Origin: Pseudomonas sp. Tri1
Lineage (GTDB): Bacteria; Pseudomonadota; Gammaproteobacteria; Pseudomonadales; Pseudomonadaceae
Assembly: GCF_017968885.1 (NCBI RefSeq)
Contig: NZ_CP072913.1
Span: forward strand, 6,364,501 to 6,428,500
Length of the DNA: 64,000 nt
Reading direction: 5' to 3'
A program made the position numbers and the translations under genes. The notes below the pieces were generated by a model. It saw only the letters and a program-made list of their open reading frames with translations, did no database searches and was not told the DNA's origin. This document shows positions 26,064 through 35,430 of this stretch, piece by piece (within the stretch, counting starts at the first letter, position 1; the number at the start of each line of letters is the position of its first letter).

Positions 26064-27680
26064 CTAGCTGTTTCGATGGGCCGAACGCCGTATCAATCCG
26101 ATGACCGGTAACAGCCCCACCAGCACAAGGGTCAGCGCCGGCAATGCAGCCCGCGCCCACTCCCCTTCGCTGGTCATTTCGAAAATCCGTACCGCCAGCG
26201 TGTCCCAGCCGAATGGGCGCATCAACAGGGTCGCGGGCATTTCCTTGAGCACATCGACGAACACCAGCAACGCTGCGCTCAAGGTCCCGGGCAACAGCAA
26301 CGGCAGATACACTTTGAAAAACAGTCGCGGCCCACTGACCCCAAGGCTACGAGCAGCTTCCGGCAACGACGGGCGAATTCGCGCCAGGCTGCTCTCCAGC
26401 GGACCGTAGGCCACGGCCAGGAATCGCACCAGATACGCCAGCAACAACGCCGCCAGACTGCCCAGCAATAACGGCTTGCCCGCGCCACCGAGCAAGGTCG
26501 ACAACGGGATGACCAGCTCTCGATCCAGATAGCTGAAAGCAAGCATGATCGACACCGCCAACACCGAACCAGGCAAGGCATACCCCAGGTTCGCCAGACC
26601 AACGCCAGCGCGAATGGGACGGGTCGGCGCCAGACGCCGGGCGAAAGCCAACAGCAAGGCGACGCAAACAGTAACCAGCGCCGCCAACCCGCCCAGATAG
26701 AGGGTATGGATGATCAGCCCGGCATAACGCTCGTCCAGATCGAACCGCCCACGTTGCCAGAACCACACCACCAGTTGCAGCATCGGAATAACGAAAGCAC
26801 AGGCAAACACCAGGGCGCACCAGCCGCTGGCCGCCACAGCCTTGAGACCTCGCAAGTGATAAAGCGCCTTGACTCGGGGGCGCTCGTTGCTGGCCCGCTG
26901 GGCGCCTCGGGCGCGGCGTTCGCCGTAAAGCACCAGCATCACCGCCAGCAGCAACAGGCTGGCCAGTTGCGCAGCACTGGAGAGGCTGAAGAAGCCGTAC
27001 CAGGTCTTGTAGATGGCGGTGGTGAAAGTGTCGAAGTTGAACACTGACACCGCGCCGAAATCCGCCAGGGTTTCCATCAGCGCCAGCGCCACGCCCGCAC
27101 CGATCGCTGGCTGGGCCATCGGCAGCGCCACTCGCCAGAATGCCTGCCATGGCGTCTGCCCAAGCACCCGAGCCGCTTCCATCAACCCCTTGCCCTGGGC
27201 CAGGAATGCACTTCGCGCCAGTAGATAGACATAAGGGTAAAACACCAGGACCAGCACCAGGATCACCCCGCCGGTGGAACGAACCCGGGGCAGACGCAAG
27301 CCGCTGCCGAACCATTCACGCAACAGCGTTTGCACCGGGCCGGCGAAATCCAGCAGGCCGACGAAGACAAACGCCAGCACATACGCGGGAATCGCAAATG
27401 GCAGCATCAATGCCCAGTCCAGCCAACGTCGACCAGGAAACTCACACAAGCTGATGAGCCAGGCGAGGCTGACACCCAGTAACGTCACACCGACACCCAC
27501 CCCCAGGATCAGCGTGAGGGTATTACCCAACAAACGCGGCATCTGCGTATCCCACAGGTGGGACCAGATCTGCTGGTCGACGCTCTGCCAGGACAACAGC
27601 AACACACTCAGGGGCAACAGGACCAGCGCGGCGACGGCGAAGACCAGAGGGTACCAGCGGCGTTGGACGGGGTGGGTCAA
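26064..27680 (-). CDS. fbpB: Iron(III) ABC transporter permease, TTG start
   Basis: This 538-residue fused permease has about 12 transmembrane segments and two BPD_transp_1 cores. The coupling helices are near AARVLGQTPWQAFWRVALPM and, in the second half, AARSLGVSGPRLFFKVYLPL. This is the FbpB/SfuB/HitB type of ferric iron importer. No ATG occurs at the proper N-terminus, so the likely start is TTG at 27680, giving (M)THPVQRRWYPLVF with GAGAG upstream. It is preceded by the binding-protein gene fbpA on the same strand. No ATPase gene is adjacent, so that subunit must be encoded elsewhere. Confidence 0.87.
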   Translation of the reverse strand: MTHPVQRRWYPLVFAVAALVLLPLSVLLLSWQSVDQQIWSHLWDTQMPRLLGNTLTLILGVGVGVTLLGVSLAWLISLCEFPGRRWLDWALMLPFAIPAYVLAFVFVGLLDFAGPVQTLLREWFGSGLRLPRVRSTGGVILVLVLVFYPYVYLLARSAFLAQGKGLMEAARVLGQTPWQAFWRVALPMAQPAIGAGVALALMETLADFGAVSVFNFDTFTTAIYKTWYGFFSLSSAAQLASLLLLAVMLVLYGERRARGAQRASNERPRVKALYHLRGLKAVAASGWCALVFACAFVIPMLQLVVWFWQRGRFDLDERYAGLIIHTLYLGGLAALVTVCVALLLAFARRLAPTRPIRAGVGLANLGYALPGSVLAVSIMLAFSYLDRELVIPLSTLLGGAGKPLLLGSLAALLLAYLVRFLAVAYGPLESSLARIRPSLPEAARSLGVSGPRLFFKVYLPLLLPGTLSAALLVFVDVLKEMPATLLMRPFGWDTLAVRIFEMTSEGEWARAALPALTLVLVGLLPVIGLIRRSAHRNS

Positions 27681-27807
27681 AGGGAACTCTCGTTTAAATG
27701 ATGATGCCCGCGCGTTGGCGCGGGCACATATCTTATGACGCGTGGTGCTGTTCGTGCCTGGGTAAAGAAGAGGTTTAAGCCTAAATGACCGACCGACCAC
27801 AAGCCCC

Positions 27808-27835
27808 GTGGCGAGGGGATTTATCCCCTCGCCAC
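27808..27835. repeat. Palindromic GTGGCGAGGGGAT repeat between fbpA and fbpB
   Basis: GTGGCGAGGGGAT (27808-27820) and ATCCCCTCGCCAC (27823-27835) form a perfect 13-bp stem. It is a second Pseudomonas intergenic repeat family (see also 57587-57618). Lying between the binding-protein and permease genes, it could dampen read-through into fbpB. Confidence 0.85.
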
Positions 27836-27853
27836 AGAGGCTTTGTCCGATTT

Positions 27854-28858
27854 CTAGTTCCAGCCAGCGCGATCCATCAAGCGAATGGCTTCAGCCTGGC
27901 GCTTACCCGCCACTTCCACCGGCAAGGTGTCGGCCTTGAACTTGCCCCAAGCCGCAACTTCCTTGGAGGGCTCCACCTTCGGGTTGGCCGGGAATTCCTG
28001 GTTCACGTCGGCGAAGATGCTTTGCGCCTCAGGCGTGGTCATCCACTCCACCAGTTGTTTCGCAGCTTCCGGATGCGGGGCATGTTTGGTCAGGCCGATG
28101 CCCGAGAGGTTGATATGCACGCCACGGTCGGCCTGGTTCGGCCAGAACAGCTTGACCTTCAGATCCGGCTTCTGTTGGTGCAGGCGACCGTAGTAGTAGG
28201 TATTGACGATGCCGACATCGCACTGGCCGGCGTTGATCGCCTCGAGCAACGCGGTGTCGTCGGAGAACACGTCAGTGGAGAGGTTCCTGACCCAGCCCTT
28301 GACGATTTCCTCGGTTTTTTCCGCGCCGTGGGTTTCGATCAGCGTGGCGGTCAGGGACTGGTTGTAGACCTTCTTCGACGTGCGCAGGCACAGACGGCCT
28401 TCCCATTCGTTGCCGGCCAGGGCTTCGTAGGTGGTCAGTTCGCCGGGTTTGACCCGATCGGTGGAGTAGGCAATGGTCCGCGCCCGCAGGCTCAAGCCGG
28501 TCCAGGCATGGGAAGCGGCGCGGTATTGGGATGGGATGTTGGCGTCGATCACCGGGGAGGTGAATGGCTGGAGAATGCCCATTTGCTCGGCCTGCCAGAG
28601 GTTGCCGGCATCGACGGTGAGCAGCAGGTCGGCGGTGGCGTTCTCGCCTTCGGCCTTGATCCGCTGCATCAGCGGCGCTTCCTTGTCGGTGATGAACTTC
28701 ACCGATACGCCGGTTTTCTTGGTGTAGGCATCGAAGACCGGCTTGATCAGCTCATCGATACGCGAGGAGTAGACCACCACCTCATCGGCGGCCTGGGCGG
28801 CGGTGGTGCCGATCAGGGTCAAGGCGAGGGCGGACAGCAAGCGCTTGGGTGCCAGCAT
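27854..28858 (-). CDS. fbpA: Iron(III) ABC transporter substrate-binding protein
   Basis: This 334-residue periplasmic ferric-binding protein has a signal peptide ending AAQA23, followed by [15 protein letters not shown]. The iron-binding tyrosine cluster NTYYYG (Y221-Y223) and a VVVYSSR start are typical of FbpA/FutA/IdiA transferrin-like proteins. The start at 28858 has GAGAG upstream; the longer frame to 29116 includes non-coding repeats. A Fur-box-like sequence lies 30-48 bases upstream. It works with the permease at 26064-27680. Confidence 0.92.
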   Translation of the reverse strand: MLAPKRLLSALALTLIGTTAAQAADEVVVYSSRIDELIKPVFDAYTKKTGVSVKFITDKEAPLMQRIKAEGENATADLLLTVDAGNLWQAEQMGILQPFTSPVIDANIPSQYRAASHAWTGLSLRARTIAYSTDRVKPGELTTYEALAGNEWEGRLCLRTSKKVYNQSLTATLIETHGAEKTEEIVKGWVRNLSTDVFSDDTALLEAINAGQCDVGIVNTYYYGRLHQQKPDLKVKLFWPNQADRGVHINLSGIGLTKHAPHPEAAKQLVEWMTTPEAQSIFADVNQEFPANPKVEPSKEVAAWGKFKADTLPVEVAGKRQAEAIRLMDRAGWN

Positions 28859-28887
28859 AGGAGCGGTCTCTCGATGTATGAACGAGC

Positions 28888-28906
28888 GCAAATGATAAGG
28901 ACTCAC
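28888..28906 (-). promoter_or_regulatory. Candidate Fur box upstream of fbpA
   Basis: GCAAATGATAAGGACTCAC matches 12 of 19 positions of the classical Fur box and extends to an AAATGA...CACATTT dyad. It sits 30-48 bases before the fbpA start, where iron-dependent repression of an iron importer is expected. Confidence 0.55.
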
Positions 28907-28986
28907 ATTTGGCATCTCAATCGAACAGTTGCCAGACACATTTCCAAATGTTGCAGCTCTGAGATGTGCTGTTTTTTGCGTCCGCA

Positions 28987-29061
28987 ATCGCGGGCAAGCC
29001 TTGCTCCCACAAAAGCTCGTCCTACATTGCACACCTGTGGGGGCAAGGCTTGCCCGCGATG
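28987..29061. repeat. REP inverted pair, variant units, copy 6
   Basis: ATCGCGGGCAAGCCTTGCTC (28987-29006, to 29011) and the inverted TGTGGGGGCAAGGCTTGCCC (29035-29054, to 29061). Both use the GGGCAAGCC variant stem and a shorter spacer than the other copies. It lies downstream of ubiI and upstream of fbpA. Confidence 0.85.
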
Positions 29062-29084
29062 AGGCCTTTGGCCCCGACAAAAAT

Positions 29085-30308
29085 CTAGGCCTTGGCCAAA
29101 TCCGGTAAATCCCCAATCAACCCCAGCGCCTCGCGCACGAACAGCGCCTTGGCCTCGGGCATGCGGTCTACCAGCTTCAGCCCGGTATTACGCAACCAGC
29201 GCACCGGCAGTGGGTCGGCCTGGAACAACCGCTCGAAACCTTCCATCGCCGCCATCAACGCCAGGTTATGGGGCATGCGTCGGCGCTCGTAGCGGCTGAG
29301 CACTTTCACGTCTGCCAGTCGCTCGCCGCGCCCGGCCGCTTGCAACAACACTTCGGCCAGCACAGCGGCGTCGAGGAAGCCCAGGTTCACCCCTTGTCCA
29401 GCCAGCGGGTGAATGGTGTGGGCCGCATCGCCGATCAACGCCAGCCCCTCGGCCACATAGCGCTTGGCGTGACGCTGACGCAGCGGTACGCACAGGCGTG
29501 GGTCGGTACTCAGCACCGTGCCGAGCTGACCTTCGAAGGCCCGTTCCAGCTCGCTGCAGAACTCAGTGTCATCGAGCGCCATCAAGCGCTGCGCCTCGCC
29601 GGGGGTAGTGGACCAGACGATCGAGCACCAATCGTGCTGACCGTCGCGCTCCAGTGGCAGGAACGCCAGCGGGCCGTTGTCGGTAAAACGTTGCCAGGCC
29701 GTCGTGCGATGGGGCTTGGCGCTGCGCACACTGGTGACGATGGCATGGTGCAGGTAATCCCATTCTCGCGTTGCCACGCCTGTCAGGCGGCGTACAGCCG
29801 AATTCGCGCCATCGGCGGCGATGACCAGCGGTGCCCGCAAGGTGCGCCCGTCCGCCAGGGTCAGCAGCCAGTCATCGCCAGAGCGGCGCATCTGCTCCAG
29901 GCGTGCATTGGCCAGCAAGCCCAGGTCGCAGTCATGCAGCCGGTCCAACAGGGCATCCTGCACGACACGGTTTTCAACGATATGCCCGAGCACCTCGGCA
30001 TGCAGGCTGGCGGCCGAGAAATGAATCTGCCCGGTACCGCTGCCATCCCAGACGTGCATGTCGGTATAGGGGCTGGCGCGCCGGGCGAGGATGCCGTCCC
30101 AGACACCCAGGCGATCGAGGATCCGCTGGCTGGCCGTCGACAAGGCACTGACCCGCGGCTCGAACGCAGCCTGGGGATCGAAGGGTTTGACGCTCATCGG
30201 GCTGCCGTCGAGCAACAGCACTTGCAGGCCACTGCCCTGCAACGCCAGCGCCAGGGCGCTGCCGACCATTCCGGCGCCGACAATCAGCAGATCTGCACGC
30301 AATTCCAT
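29085..30308 (-). CDS. ubiI: UbiI-type FAD-dependent ubiquinone biosynthesis hydroxylase
   Basis: This 407-residue flavoprotein monooxygenase of the UbiH/COQ6 family has an N-terminal [10 protein letters not shown] dinucleotide fold (residues 10-20), the [16 protein letters not shown] (DG) motif near 170 and the second FAD motif [20 protein letters not shown]. It hydroxylates a ring position of the polyprenyl phenol precursor. It follows pepP-ubiH as in E. coli pepP-ubiH-ubiI, so UbiI (C5 hydroxylase) is more likely than UbiF. Family is certain; the exact ring position is inferred from gene order. Confidence 0.85.
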   Translation of the reverse strand: MELRADLLIVGAGMVGSALALALQGSGLQVLLLDGSPMSVKPFDPQAAFEPRVSALSTASQRILDRLGVWDGILARRASPYTDMHVWDGSGTGQIHFSAASLHAEVLGHIVENRVVQDALLDRLHDCDLGLLANARLEQMRRSGDDWLLTLADGRTLRAPLVIAADGANSAVRRLTGVATREWDYLHHAIVTSVRSAKPHRTTAWQRFTDNGPLAFLPLERDGQHDWCSIVWSTTPGEAQRLMALDDTEFCSELERAFEGQLGTVLSTDPRLCVPLRQRHAKRYVAEGLALIGDAAHTIHPLAGQGVNLGFLDAAVLAEVLLQAAGRGERLADVKVLSRYERRRMPHNLALMAAMEGFERLFQADPLPVRWLRNTGLKLVDRMPEAKALFVREALGLIGDLPDLAKA

Positions 30309-30369
30309 GCTTTAAGCCTGTTGTACTGGCGACCTGAGCCGCCCATGAGAAAAATGATCAAACCATGCC

Positions 30370-31557
30370 TCACGCATCGGGCCGTATTCCCAGTCCCATG
30401 GCTTGGCGGGCGAACCAGCGCTTGGCCGGCGGCAGCAGGTCCAGGCCCAGCAGGCCGAGATTGCGCCCCAGGGACACCAGCGGCAGGTTGCTGCTGAACA
30501 GGCGCGTGACCTGGTCGGAAAACCCCACGGTCAGGGTCTGATCCATTCGCTGGCGCTCGCGATAAGCTTGCAGCACGGCAAAATCGCCCGGCTCGCTGTC
30601 GCTGGCGAGCAAGGCGTCGGCCAGGGCCTGGGCGTCGCGCAGAGACAGGTTGAACCCCTGCCCGGCAATCGGATGCAGGCTGTGGGCGGCATTGCCCAGG
30701 ATCGCCAGGTTTGAACGGACCTGTTCCTCGGCCTCCACCAGCGCCAGCGGATACAGATGCCGCGCCCCCACCTGCTTCAGCGTGCCCAGGCGATACCCGA
30801 ACACACTCTGCAATTCGTTGAGGAAGCTGCGCTCGTCGAGGGCAGCCAGCCGTTGCGCGTCCATGCCCTGGCGAGTCCAGACCAACGCGCAGCGATTTTC
30901 CGGCAGGGGCAACAAGGCCATCGGGCCATCGTCGGTGAAGCGTTCGAAGGCCATGCCGTTATGGGCTTCGCTGGGGGTGATGTTGGCAATCAACGCGCTC
31001 TGGTCATAAGGCCGATTGCGCACGCCGATACCCAACTGCTCTCGCAGGTTGGAGCGGCCACCGTCTGCCAGCACGGCAAGGTCGCATTCCAGGGTGGTTT
31101 CGTCGTTGAGGGTCAAGCGATAGCCGCCGACCAGCGGCTCCATCCGGGTGACCTGCGCCGGGCAGCGCCAACTGACCACGTCTTTGTCCAAGCCTTGCCA
31201 CAGGCACTGGCCGAGCCAGGCATTTTCCACCACGTAGCCCAGGGCAGGCACGCCTTCTTCCATGGCCGACAAGCGCGCCGTGGAGAATCTCCCGCGATCG
31301 GACACGTGGATCTGCTTGATCGGCTCGGCGCGACGGGAAATTTCCTGCCAGACACCCAAGCGTTGATAGATCTGTCGAGCCCCGTACGACAGCGCCGAGG
31401 AACGGGCATCGTAGCTGGGTTGCCAGGTATCACCGGGGGCGAAGGGTTCGATCAGCATGATCTTCCAGCCCCGGGCCTTGGCGCCGGCTTGCAGGGCCAA
31501 CGCCAGGCTGGCACCCACCAGCCCGCCGCCGACGATCGCCAGGTTGACCCGGCTCAT
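30370..31557 (-). CDS. ubiH: 2-octaprenyl-6-methoxyphenol hydroxylase
   Basis: This 395-residue FAD monooxygenase starts MSRVNLAIVGGGLVGASLAL. The DG motif is LAVLADGGRSNLRE and the C-terminal FAD motif is LAILGNAAHSLHPIAGQGFN. It is paralogous to ubiI downstream. Its ATG overlaps the pepP stop by four bases (ATGA), showing translational coupling. Gene order pepP-ubiH-ubiI supports the UbiH assignment, C1 hydroxylation in aerobic ubiquinone synthesis. Confidence 0.9.
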   Translation of the reverse strand: MSRVNLAIVGGGLVGASLALALQAGAKARGWKIMLIEPFAPGDTWQPSYDARSSALSYGARQIYQRLGVWQEISRRAEPIKQIHVSDRGRFSTARLSAMEEGVPALGYVVENAWLGQCLWQGLDKDVVSWRCPAQVTRMEPLVGGYRLTLNDETTLECDLAVLADGGRSNLREQLGIGVRNRPYDQSALIANITPSEAHNGMAFERFTDDGPMALLPLPENRCALVWTRQGMDAQRLAALDERSFLNELQSVFGYRLGTLKQVGARHLYPLALVEAEEQVRSNLAILGNAAHSLHPIAGQGFNLSLRDAQALADALLASDSEPGDFAVLQAYRERQRMDQTLTVGFSDQVTRLFSSNLPLVSLGRNLGLLGLDLLPPAKRWFARQAMGLGIRPDA

Positions 31558-32888
31558 GCCGCTTGCGTCCGCGCAGCGGCCATCAGGGCCTCGATATCGG
31601 CGACCGTTTTCGGCACGCCATGGCTCAGGATTTCACAACCGGTTTTGGTCACTACCACGTCATCCTCGATGCGCACGCCAATGCCGCGCCATTTTTTCGC
31701 TACGCTGCGGTTGTTCGGGCTGATGTAGATGCCCGGCTCTACGGTGAGAGTCATGCCGACCTCCAGTACCCGCCACTCGCCGCCAACCCGGTATTCGCCC
31801 ACGTCATGCACGTCCATGCCCAGCCAGTGACCGGCACGGTGCATGTAGAAGGCCCGGTAGGCTTCGCTGGCGATCAATTCGTCCACTTCGCCTTCCAACA
31901 GCCCAAGTCGCACCAGCCCCTCGGTAATGACCCGGACTGTCGCTTCATGGGCCTGGTTCCAATGCTTGTCCGGCGCAATCTCGGCAAATGCGGCTTCCTG
32001 GGCCGCCAGCACCACTTCGTAGATTGCCTTCTGCTCGGGCGAATACTTGCCGTTGACCGGCCAGGTACGGGTGATGTCACTGGCATAGCAATCGATTTCA
32101 CAACCGGCGTCGATCAACACCAGGTCGCCGTCCTTGAGCAGTGCGTCGTTCTGCTGGTAATGCAGGATGCAACTGTTGCGCCCCGCCGCGACGATCGAGC
32201 CATAGGCCGGCATCTTCGCCCCGCCCTTGCGAAACTCATAATCGAGCTCGGCCTCCAGGCTGTATTCATACAACCCCGGCCGCGCCGCCTGCATCGCCCG
32301 GATGTGCGCCTGGGCGGAAATCCGTGCCGCCTCGCGCATCACTTTCACTTCTGCCGCCGATTTATACAGGCGCATGTCATGCAGCAGATGATCCAGGGCA
32401 ACGAATTCGTTCGGCGGCTGGGCGCCGAGGTGGGCCTTGGAGCGAATCACGTTGATCCACTCCATCAAGTGCCGGTCGAACTCGGGATTGCTGCCCATGG
32501 CCGAATACACCCGGTCACGGCCTTCGATCAGGCCCGGCAGGATGTCGTCGATGTCGGTGATGGGAAACGCATCATCGGCGCCGTAGTCACGGATCGCCCC
32601 TTCCTGGCCGGCCCGCAGGCCGTCCCACAACTCACGTTCGGCGTTGCGCTCGCGGCAGAACAGGATGTATTCGCCGTGGGCCCGGCCAGGCATCAGCACC
32701 AGCACCGCTTGCGGCTCGGGGAAGCCGCTGAGGTATTGGAAGTCGCTGTCCTGGCGGTAGACGTGCTCGACGTCGCGGTTGCGGATCGCAACGGCGGCGG
32801 CGGGCAGGATTGCGATGCTGTTGGGTTCCATCTGCGCCATCAAGGCCTTGCGGCGACGGCTGTATTCCGATTTCGGGATATGAATCAT
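31554..32888 (-). CDS. pepP: Xaa-Pro aminopeptidase
   Basis: This 444-residue pita-bread metallopeptidase removes N-terminal residues preceding proline. The visible dinuclear metal ligands are the two Asp in IDAGCEIDCYASDITRTW, His in HRAGHWLGMDVHD, Glu in TLTVEPGIY and Glu in GVRIEDDVVV. It sits 24 bases after ygfB and is coupled to ubiH. The length is typical. Confidence 0.95.
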   Translation of the reverse strand: MIHIPKSEYSRRRKALMAQMEPNSIAILPAAAVAIRNRDVEHVYRQDSDFQYLSGFPEPQAVLVLMPGRAHGEYILFCRERNAERELWDGLRAGQEGAIRDYGADDAFPITDIDDILPGLIEGRDRVYSAMGSNPEFDRHLMEWINVIRSKAHLGAQPPNEFVALDHLLHDMRLYKSAAEVKVMREAARISAQAHIRAMQAARPGLYEYSLEAELDYEFRKGGAKMPAYGSIVAAGRNSCILHYQQNDALLKDGDLVLIDAGCEIDCYASDITRTWPVNGKYSPEQKAIYEVVLAAQEAAFAEIAPDKHWNQAHEATVRVITEGLVRLGLLEGEVDELIASEAYRAFYMHRAGHWLGMDVHDVGEYRVGGEWRVLEVGMTLTVEPGIYISPNNRSVAKKWRGIGVRIEDDVVVTKTGCEILSHGVPKTVADIEALMAAARTQAA

Positions 32889-32912
32889 GGGCAGACGGGG
32901 TTCCCTCTAGAA

Positions 32913-33467
32913 TCAATGCAAGGACGGTTTGGTCGCCGCTGCATCGGTTTTCTTGGTCTCGGTGAACAATAGCAATGGTGCGACCCGCAGGTACTCCATC
33001 ACTTCCATGTAGTCGCTTTCACCATCATCGGACTCTTCCAGGGCATCCTGGACCTGAGAGATCGCGGCCAAGTCTTGCAACACTTCCTTGGCCTCATCGC
33101 TCAATGCGTATTCGCGGCGGGTCAGGCCGAAGCCGGCCAGGAAGCCCTGGCACCACTGGCCCAATGCCGCGGCGCGGTCGGCCAACGGTGCGTCGTCGGT
33201 GGGCAGCAGCAGGACGACAGTCATGTCGTCACTGGTCAACTCGCCCTTGACCATTTCCTGCAGGCCGATAAGCGCGTTGCGGACGTTGTCCGCTGGCTCG
33301 CCTTCCAGCAGCTCGGCGGCATCGGCCAACCAGCCGTCGGCATCGAAGCCGGCGCCGGCGCAGCTACGGCCGAGCAGCAGGCCGTGCAGTTCGGCAGGCG
33401 AGACGGGATGACCACTGGTGCTCAGCAGGGTGGCGAAGGCTTGGTACGGAGAATTCTGAATGGGCAT
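32913..33467 (-). CDS. ygfB: UPF0149 family protein YgfB
   Basis: This 184-residue helical protein of the UPF0149/YgfB family has central [12 protein letters not shown] and a [20 protein letters not shown] segment. It is first in the ygfB-pepP-ubiH-ubiI series. In P. aeruginosa, YgfB was reported to dampen an ampC/alpA-type response; whether that holds here is inference. It is divergent from the ZapB-like/zapA genes. Confidence 0.9.
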   Translation of the reverse strand: MPIQNSPYQAFATLLSTSGHPVSPAELHGLLLGRSCAGAGFDADGWLADAAELLEGEPADNVRNALIGLQEMVKGELTSDDMTVVLLLPTDDAPLADRAAALGQWCQGFLAGFGLTRREYALSDEAKEVLQDLAAISQVQDALEESDDGESDYMEVMEYLRVAPLLLFTETKKTDAAATKPSLH

Positions 33468-33596
33468 GGGCAGCTAGGCGCCAGACGGCGCTATGTCTAG
33501 AATGGAGGCCTTGTATCCTACATCGACAGACTCGCCAAGACCATTAAAGGCTGTGCGACCCCTATCCCCCATCAGACACAATCTTCAGTGGACACA

Positions 33597-33806
33597 ATGG
33601 AAGACACCGACCTGCAAGCGCTGATGGCCAGACTCGAATTGCTAATTGACCGGGTCGAGCAACTTAAGAGCCAAAACGGACTCCTATTAGCTCAGGAAAA
33701 AACCTGGCGCGAGGAACGCGCGCACCTCATTGAAAAAAACGAAATCGCCCGGCGTAAGGTCGAATCGATGATTTCGCGCCTCAAGGCCCTGGAGCAAGAC
33801 TCATGA
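33597..33806 (+). CDS. TIGR02449-type small coiled-coil protein (ZapB-like)
   Basis: This 69-residue protein is almost entirely coiled coil (LMARLELLIDRVEQLKSQNG, then EEKTW-type charged heptads), as in the TIGR02449 family. Its stop overlaps the zapA start by four bases (ATGA), which implies coupled expression and a likely cell-division role alongside ZapA. A GTG at 33588 in the same frame is an alternative start; neither has a strong ribosome site. Confidence 0.82.
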   Translation: MEDTDLQALMARLELLIDRVEQLKSQNGLLLAQEKTWREERAHLIEKNEIARRKVESMISRLKALEQDS

Positions 33807-34120
33807 GTTCAAGCAATAGCGTTACCGTGCAGATCCTCGATAAAGAATATTCGATCATCTGCCCCCAGGAAGAGCGTAGCAACCTGGTGAGCGCCGCCCG
33901 CTACCTGGACGGCAAGATGCGCGAAATCCGCAGCAGCGGCAAAGTCATCGGTGCCGACCGCATTGCCGTGATGGCAGCCTTGAACATTACCCACGACCTG
34001 CTGCATCGCCAGGATACGCCGGACCTGCAGGTCAGCGGCTCGACCCGCGAACAGGTGCGTGACCTGCTCGATCGAGTGGATCTGGTACTGGCCACCGATC
34101 CGGACGTCAGCAAGGGCTGA
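33803..34120 (+). CDS. zapA: Cell division protein ZapA
   Basis: This 105-residue FtsZ-ring stabiliser has an N-terminal globular domain (VTVQILDKEYSIICPQEERS, AARYLDGKMREIRSSGKVIG) and a C-terminal helix for tetramer coiled coils. It is followed within about 30 bases by the 6S RNA gene, the classic zapA-ssrS-5-FCL order of gamma-proteobacteria. Confidence 0.93.
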   Translation: MSSSNSVTVQILDKEYSIICPQEERSNLVSAARYLDGKMREIRSSGKVIGADRIAVMAALNITHDLLHRQDTPDLQVSGSTREQVRDLLDRVDLVLATDPDVSKG

Positions 34121-34145
34121 TTCGCGAGGCTGCCTGGGGTATACT
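34117..34145 (+). promoter_or_regulatory. Promoter of 6S RNA
   Basis: A strong -10 box TATACT (34140-34145) is preceded, 17 bases upstream, by the weak -35 CTGATT (34117-34122). It gives a start near 34152, agreeing with the terminal stem of the RNA. It overlaps the zapA stop codon. Confidence 0.6.
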
Positions 34146-34151
34146 CGCCTC

Positions 34152-34331
34152 ACTCCCTGGGGTGCTTGCCAGTTGGTGATGTCCCTGAGCCGATACGCAC
34201 AACCACGGGGGTTGCACGTTGGGGCCGGTGTGCATGTCCGCTTGACGGAAAGCCTTAACGCCCCCTGCAACTTCCACCTTGAACTTTCGGGTTCAAGGGC
34301 TAAGCCGACAGCGGTTCATCCGGGGAGCCTG
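34152..34331 (+). ncRNA. ssrS: 6S RNA
   Basis: This is a regulatory RNA that binds sigma-70 RNA polymerase in stationary phase. The terminal stem CTCCCTGG (34153-34160) pairs with CCGGGGAG (34320-34327). The interior has the conserved blocks GATGTCCCTGAGCCGAT, CATGTCCGC, GCCTTAA and ACCTTGAACTTTCGGGTTCA. Position between zapA and the formyl-THF cyclo-ligase gene is diagnostic. The length of about 180 nt is normal. The exact ends are within a few bases. Confidence 0.94.
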
Positions 34332-34337
34332 ATTTCA

Positions 34338-34372
34338 AACAATGCCAGTCCAGGTGGACTGGCATTGTTGTT
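34338..34372 (+). terminator. Terminator or processing hairpin after 6S RNA
   Basis: AACAATGCCAGTCC (34338-34351), AGGT loop, GGACTGGCATTGTT (34356-34369), then GTTT. The stem is a perfect 14 bp. It lies between ssrS and the cyclo-ligase gene, so either it ends the 6S transcript or some transcripts read through. Confidence 0.85.
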
Positions 34373-34447
34373 TGCGCCGCCGGCATTTCTGAGCACCCTG
34401 TTTTGCGGTTACGCTGTGCTGCCCTCGCCACTGCGTGAAGCCTCGAT

Positions 34448-35053
34448 ATGACTGAACCTGCGCCGCTGCCCCGCCCGCAACTTCGACGCCTGCTGCGCCA
34501 GGCCCGCCGTGCCCTGACACCCGCCCAGCAGCGGCAAGCCGCCCAAGGGCTCTACAAGCAATTGGCCCAGCACCCGCTGTTTCGCCGCGCCCGACACATC
34601 GCCCTTTACCTGCCCAACGATGGCGAAATCGACCCACGCCTGCTGCTGCGCGCCGCCCAGCGCCGAGGCAAGGCCACTTATCTGCCGGTGCTCAGCCCAT
34701 GGCCGCAGACCAAGATGGTTTTCCAACGCATCCACCCTGGCGAAAAAATGCAGCCCAACCGTTTCCGCATCCCTGAACCGCGCAAGAATATCGCCCGGCA
34801 GCGCAAGGTCTGGACATTGGATCTGGTGTTGATGCCACTGGTGGGGTTCGACGATGCGGGAGGCCGGCTGGGCATGGGTGGCGGCTTCTATGACCGCAGC
34901 CTGGCGTATCTGGCGCGACGCAAGCAGTGGCGCAAGCCGACGCTGCTGGGGCTGGCCCATGAATGTCAGAAGGTCGAACGTTTGGCGCAGGCAAGCTGGG
35001 ACGTACCGCTGCAGGGAACGGTCAGCGACAGGCATTGGTACCTGGTGCAGTAG
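34448..35053 (+). CDS. 5-formyltetrahydrofolate cyclo-ligase
   Basis: This 201-residue ATP-dependent enzyme (YgfA/MTHFS) converts 5-formyl-THF to 5,10-methenyl-THF. The visible markers are the basic N-terminal LRRLLRQARRALTP, LYLPNDGEIDP and the ATP/folate loop GRLGMGGGFYDR. E. coli ygfA lies downstream of ssrS in the same way and is linked to stationary-phase folate handling. Confidence 0.93.
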   Translation: MTEPAPLPRPQLRRLLRQARRALTPAQQRQAAQGLYKQLAQHPLFRRARHIALYLPNDGEIDPRLLLRAAQRRGKATYLPVLSPWPQTKMVFQRIHPGEKMQPNRFRIPEPRKNIARQRKVWTLDLVLMPLVGFDDAGGRLGMGGGFYDRSLAYLARRKQWRKPTLLGLAHECQKVERLAQASWDVPLQGTVSDRHWYLVQ

Positions 35054-35088
35054 ACGCCGCGAGAATCAGCGGCGCCCGGAAGACAGTT

Positions 35089-35235
35089 TCAGCGTTTGAT
35101 CGATGGCGCAGGTTGAGTGATTTCCACCGGCGCGTCGGTCTTGTTGGACCATAAACTCTGGGCGTAACCCGTGGTGACGACCCCCAGGCCGAACAGAATG
35201 ACTAAGATCCACAACAAATCCGGTTTGCGTTTCAT
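35089..35235 (-). CDS. Small single-pass membrane protein, 48 residues
   Basis: The ATG at 35235 has GAGGGGGG about 8-14 nt upstream. The 48-residue product begins MKRKPDLLWILVILFGLGVV, then TTGYAQSLWSNKTDAP, and ends PAPSIKR. This is a single membrane segment with a positively charged N-terminus, so the C-terminal tail should face the periplasm. The function is unknown. The ribosome site and coherent topology argue for a real gene rather than a shadow frame. It is convergent with the cyclo-ligase gene. Confidence 0.75.
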   Translation of the reverse strand: MKRKPDLLWILVILFGLGVVTTGYAQSLWSNKTDAPVEITQPAPSIKR

Positions 35236-35430
35236 CGATTGCCCCCCTCAAGGCAGATCACACACGATGACAGCAGCGGTTTTCTTATTGGCCGTGCAGC
35301 AGCGTCAAGCTTGGAAGGCCGGCATTTTGCGGCAACCTGCTCCGACACGCAAACTCTGGCGTCAACCGACTGTCGGTTTGTCATAAAATCGCTGAACTTT
35401 TTTTCTCAACACCGCCCAGGAGTAGAAATC

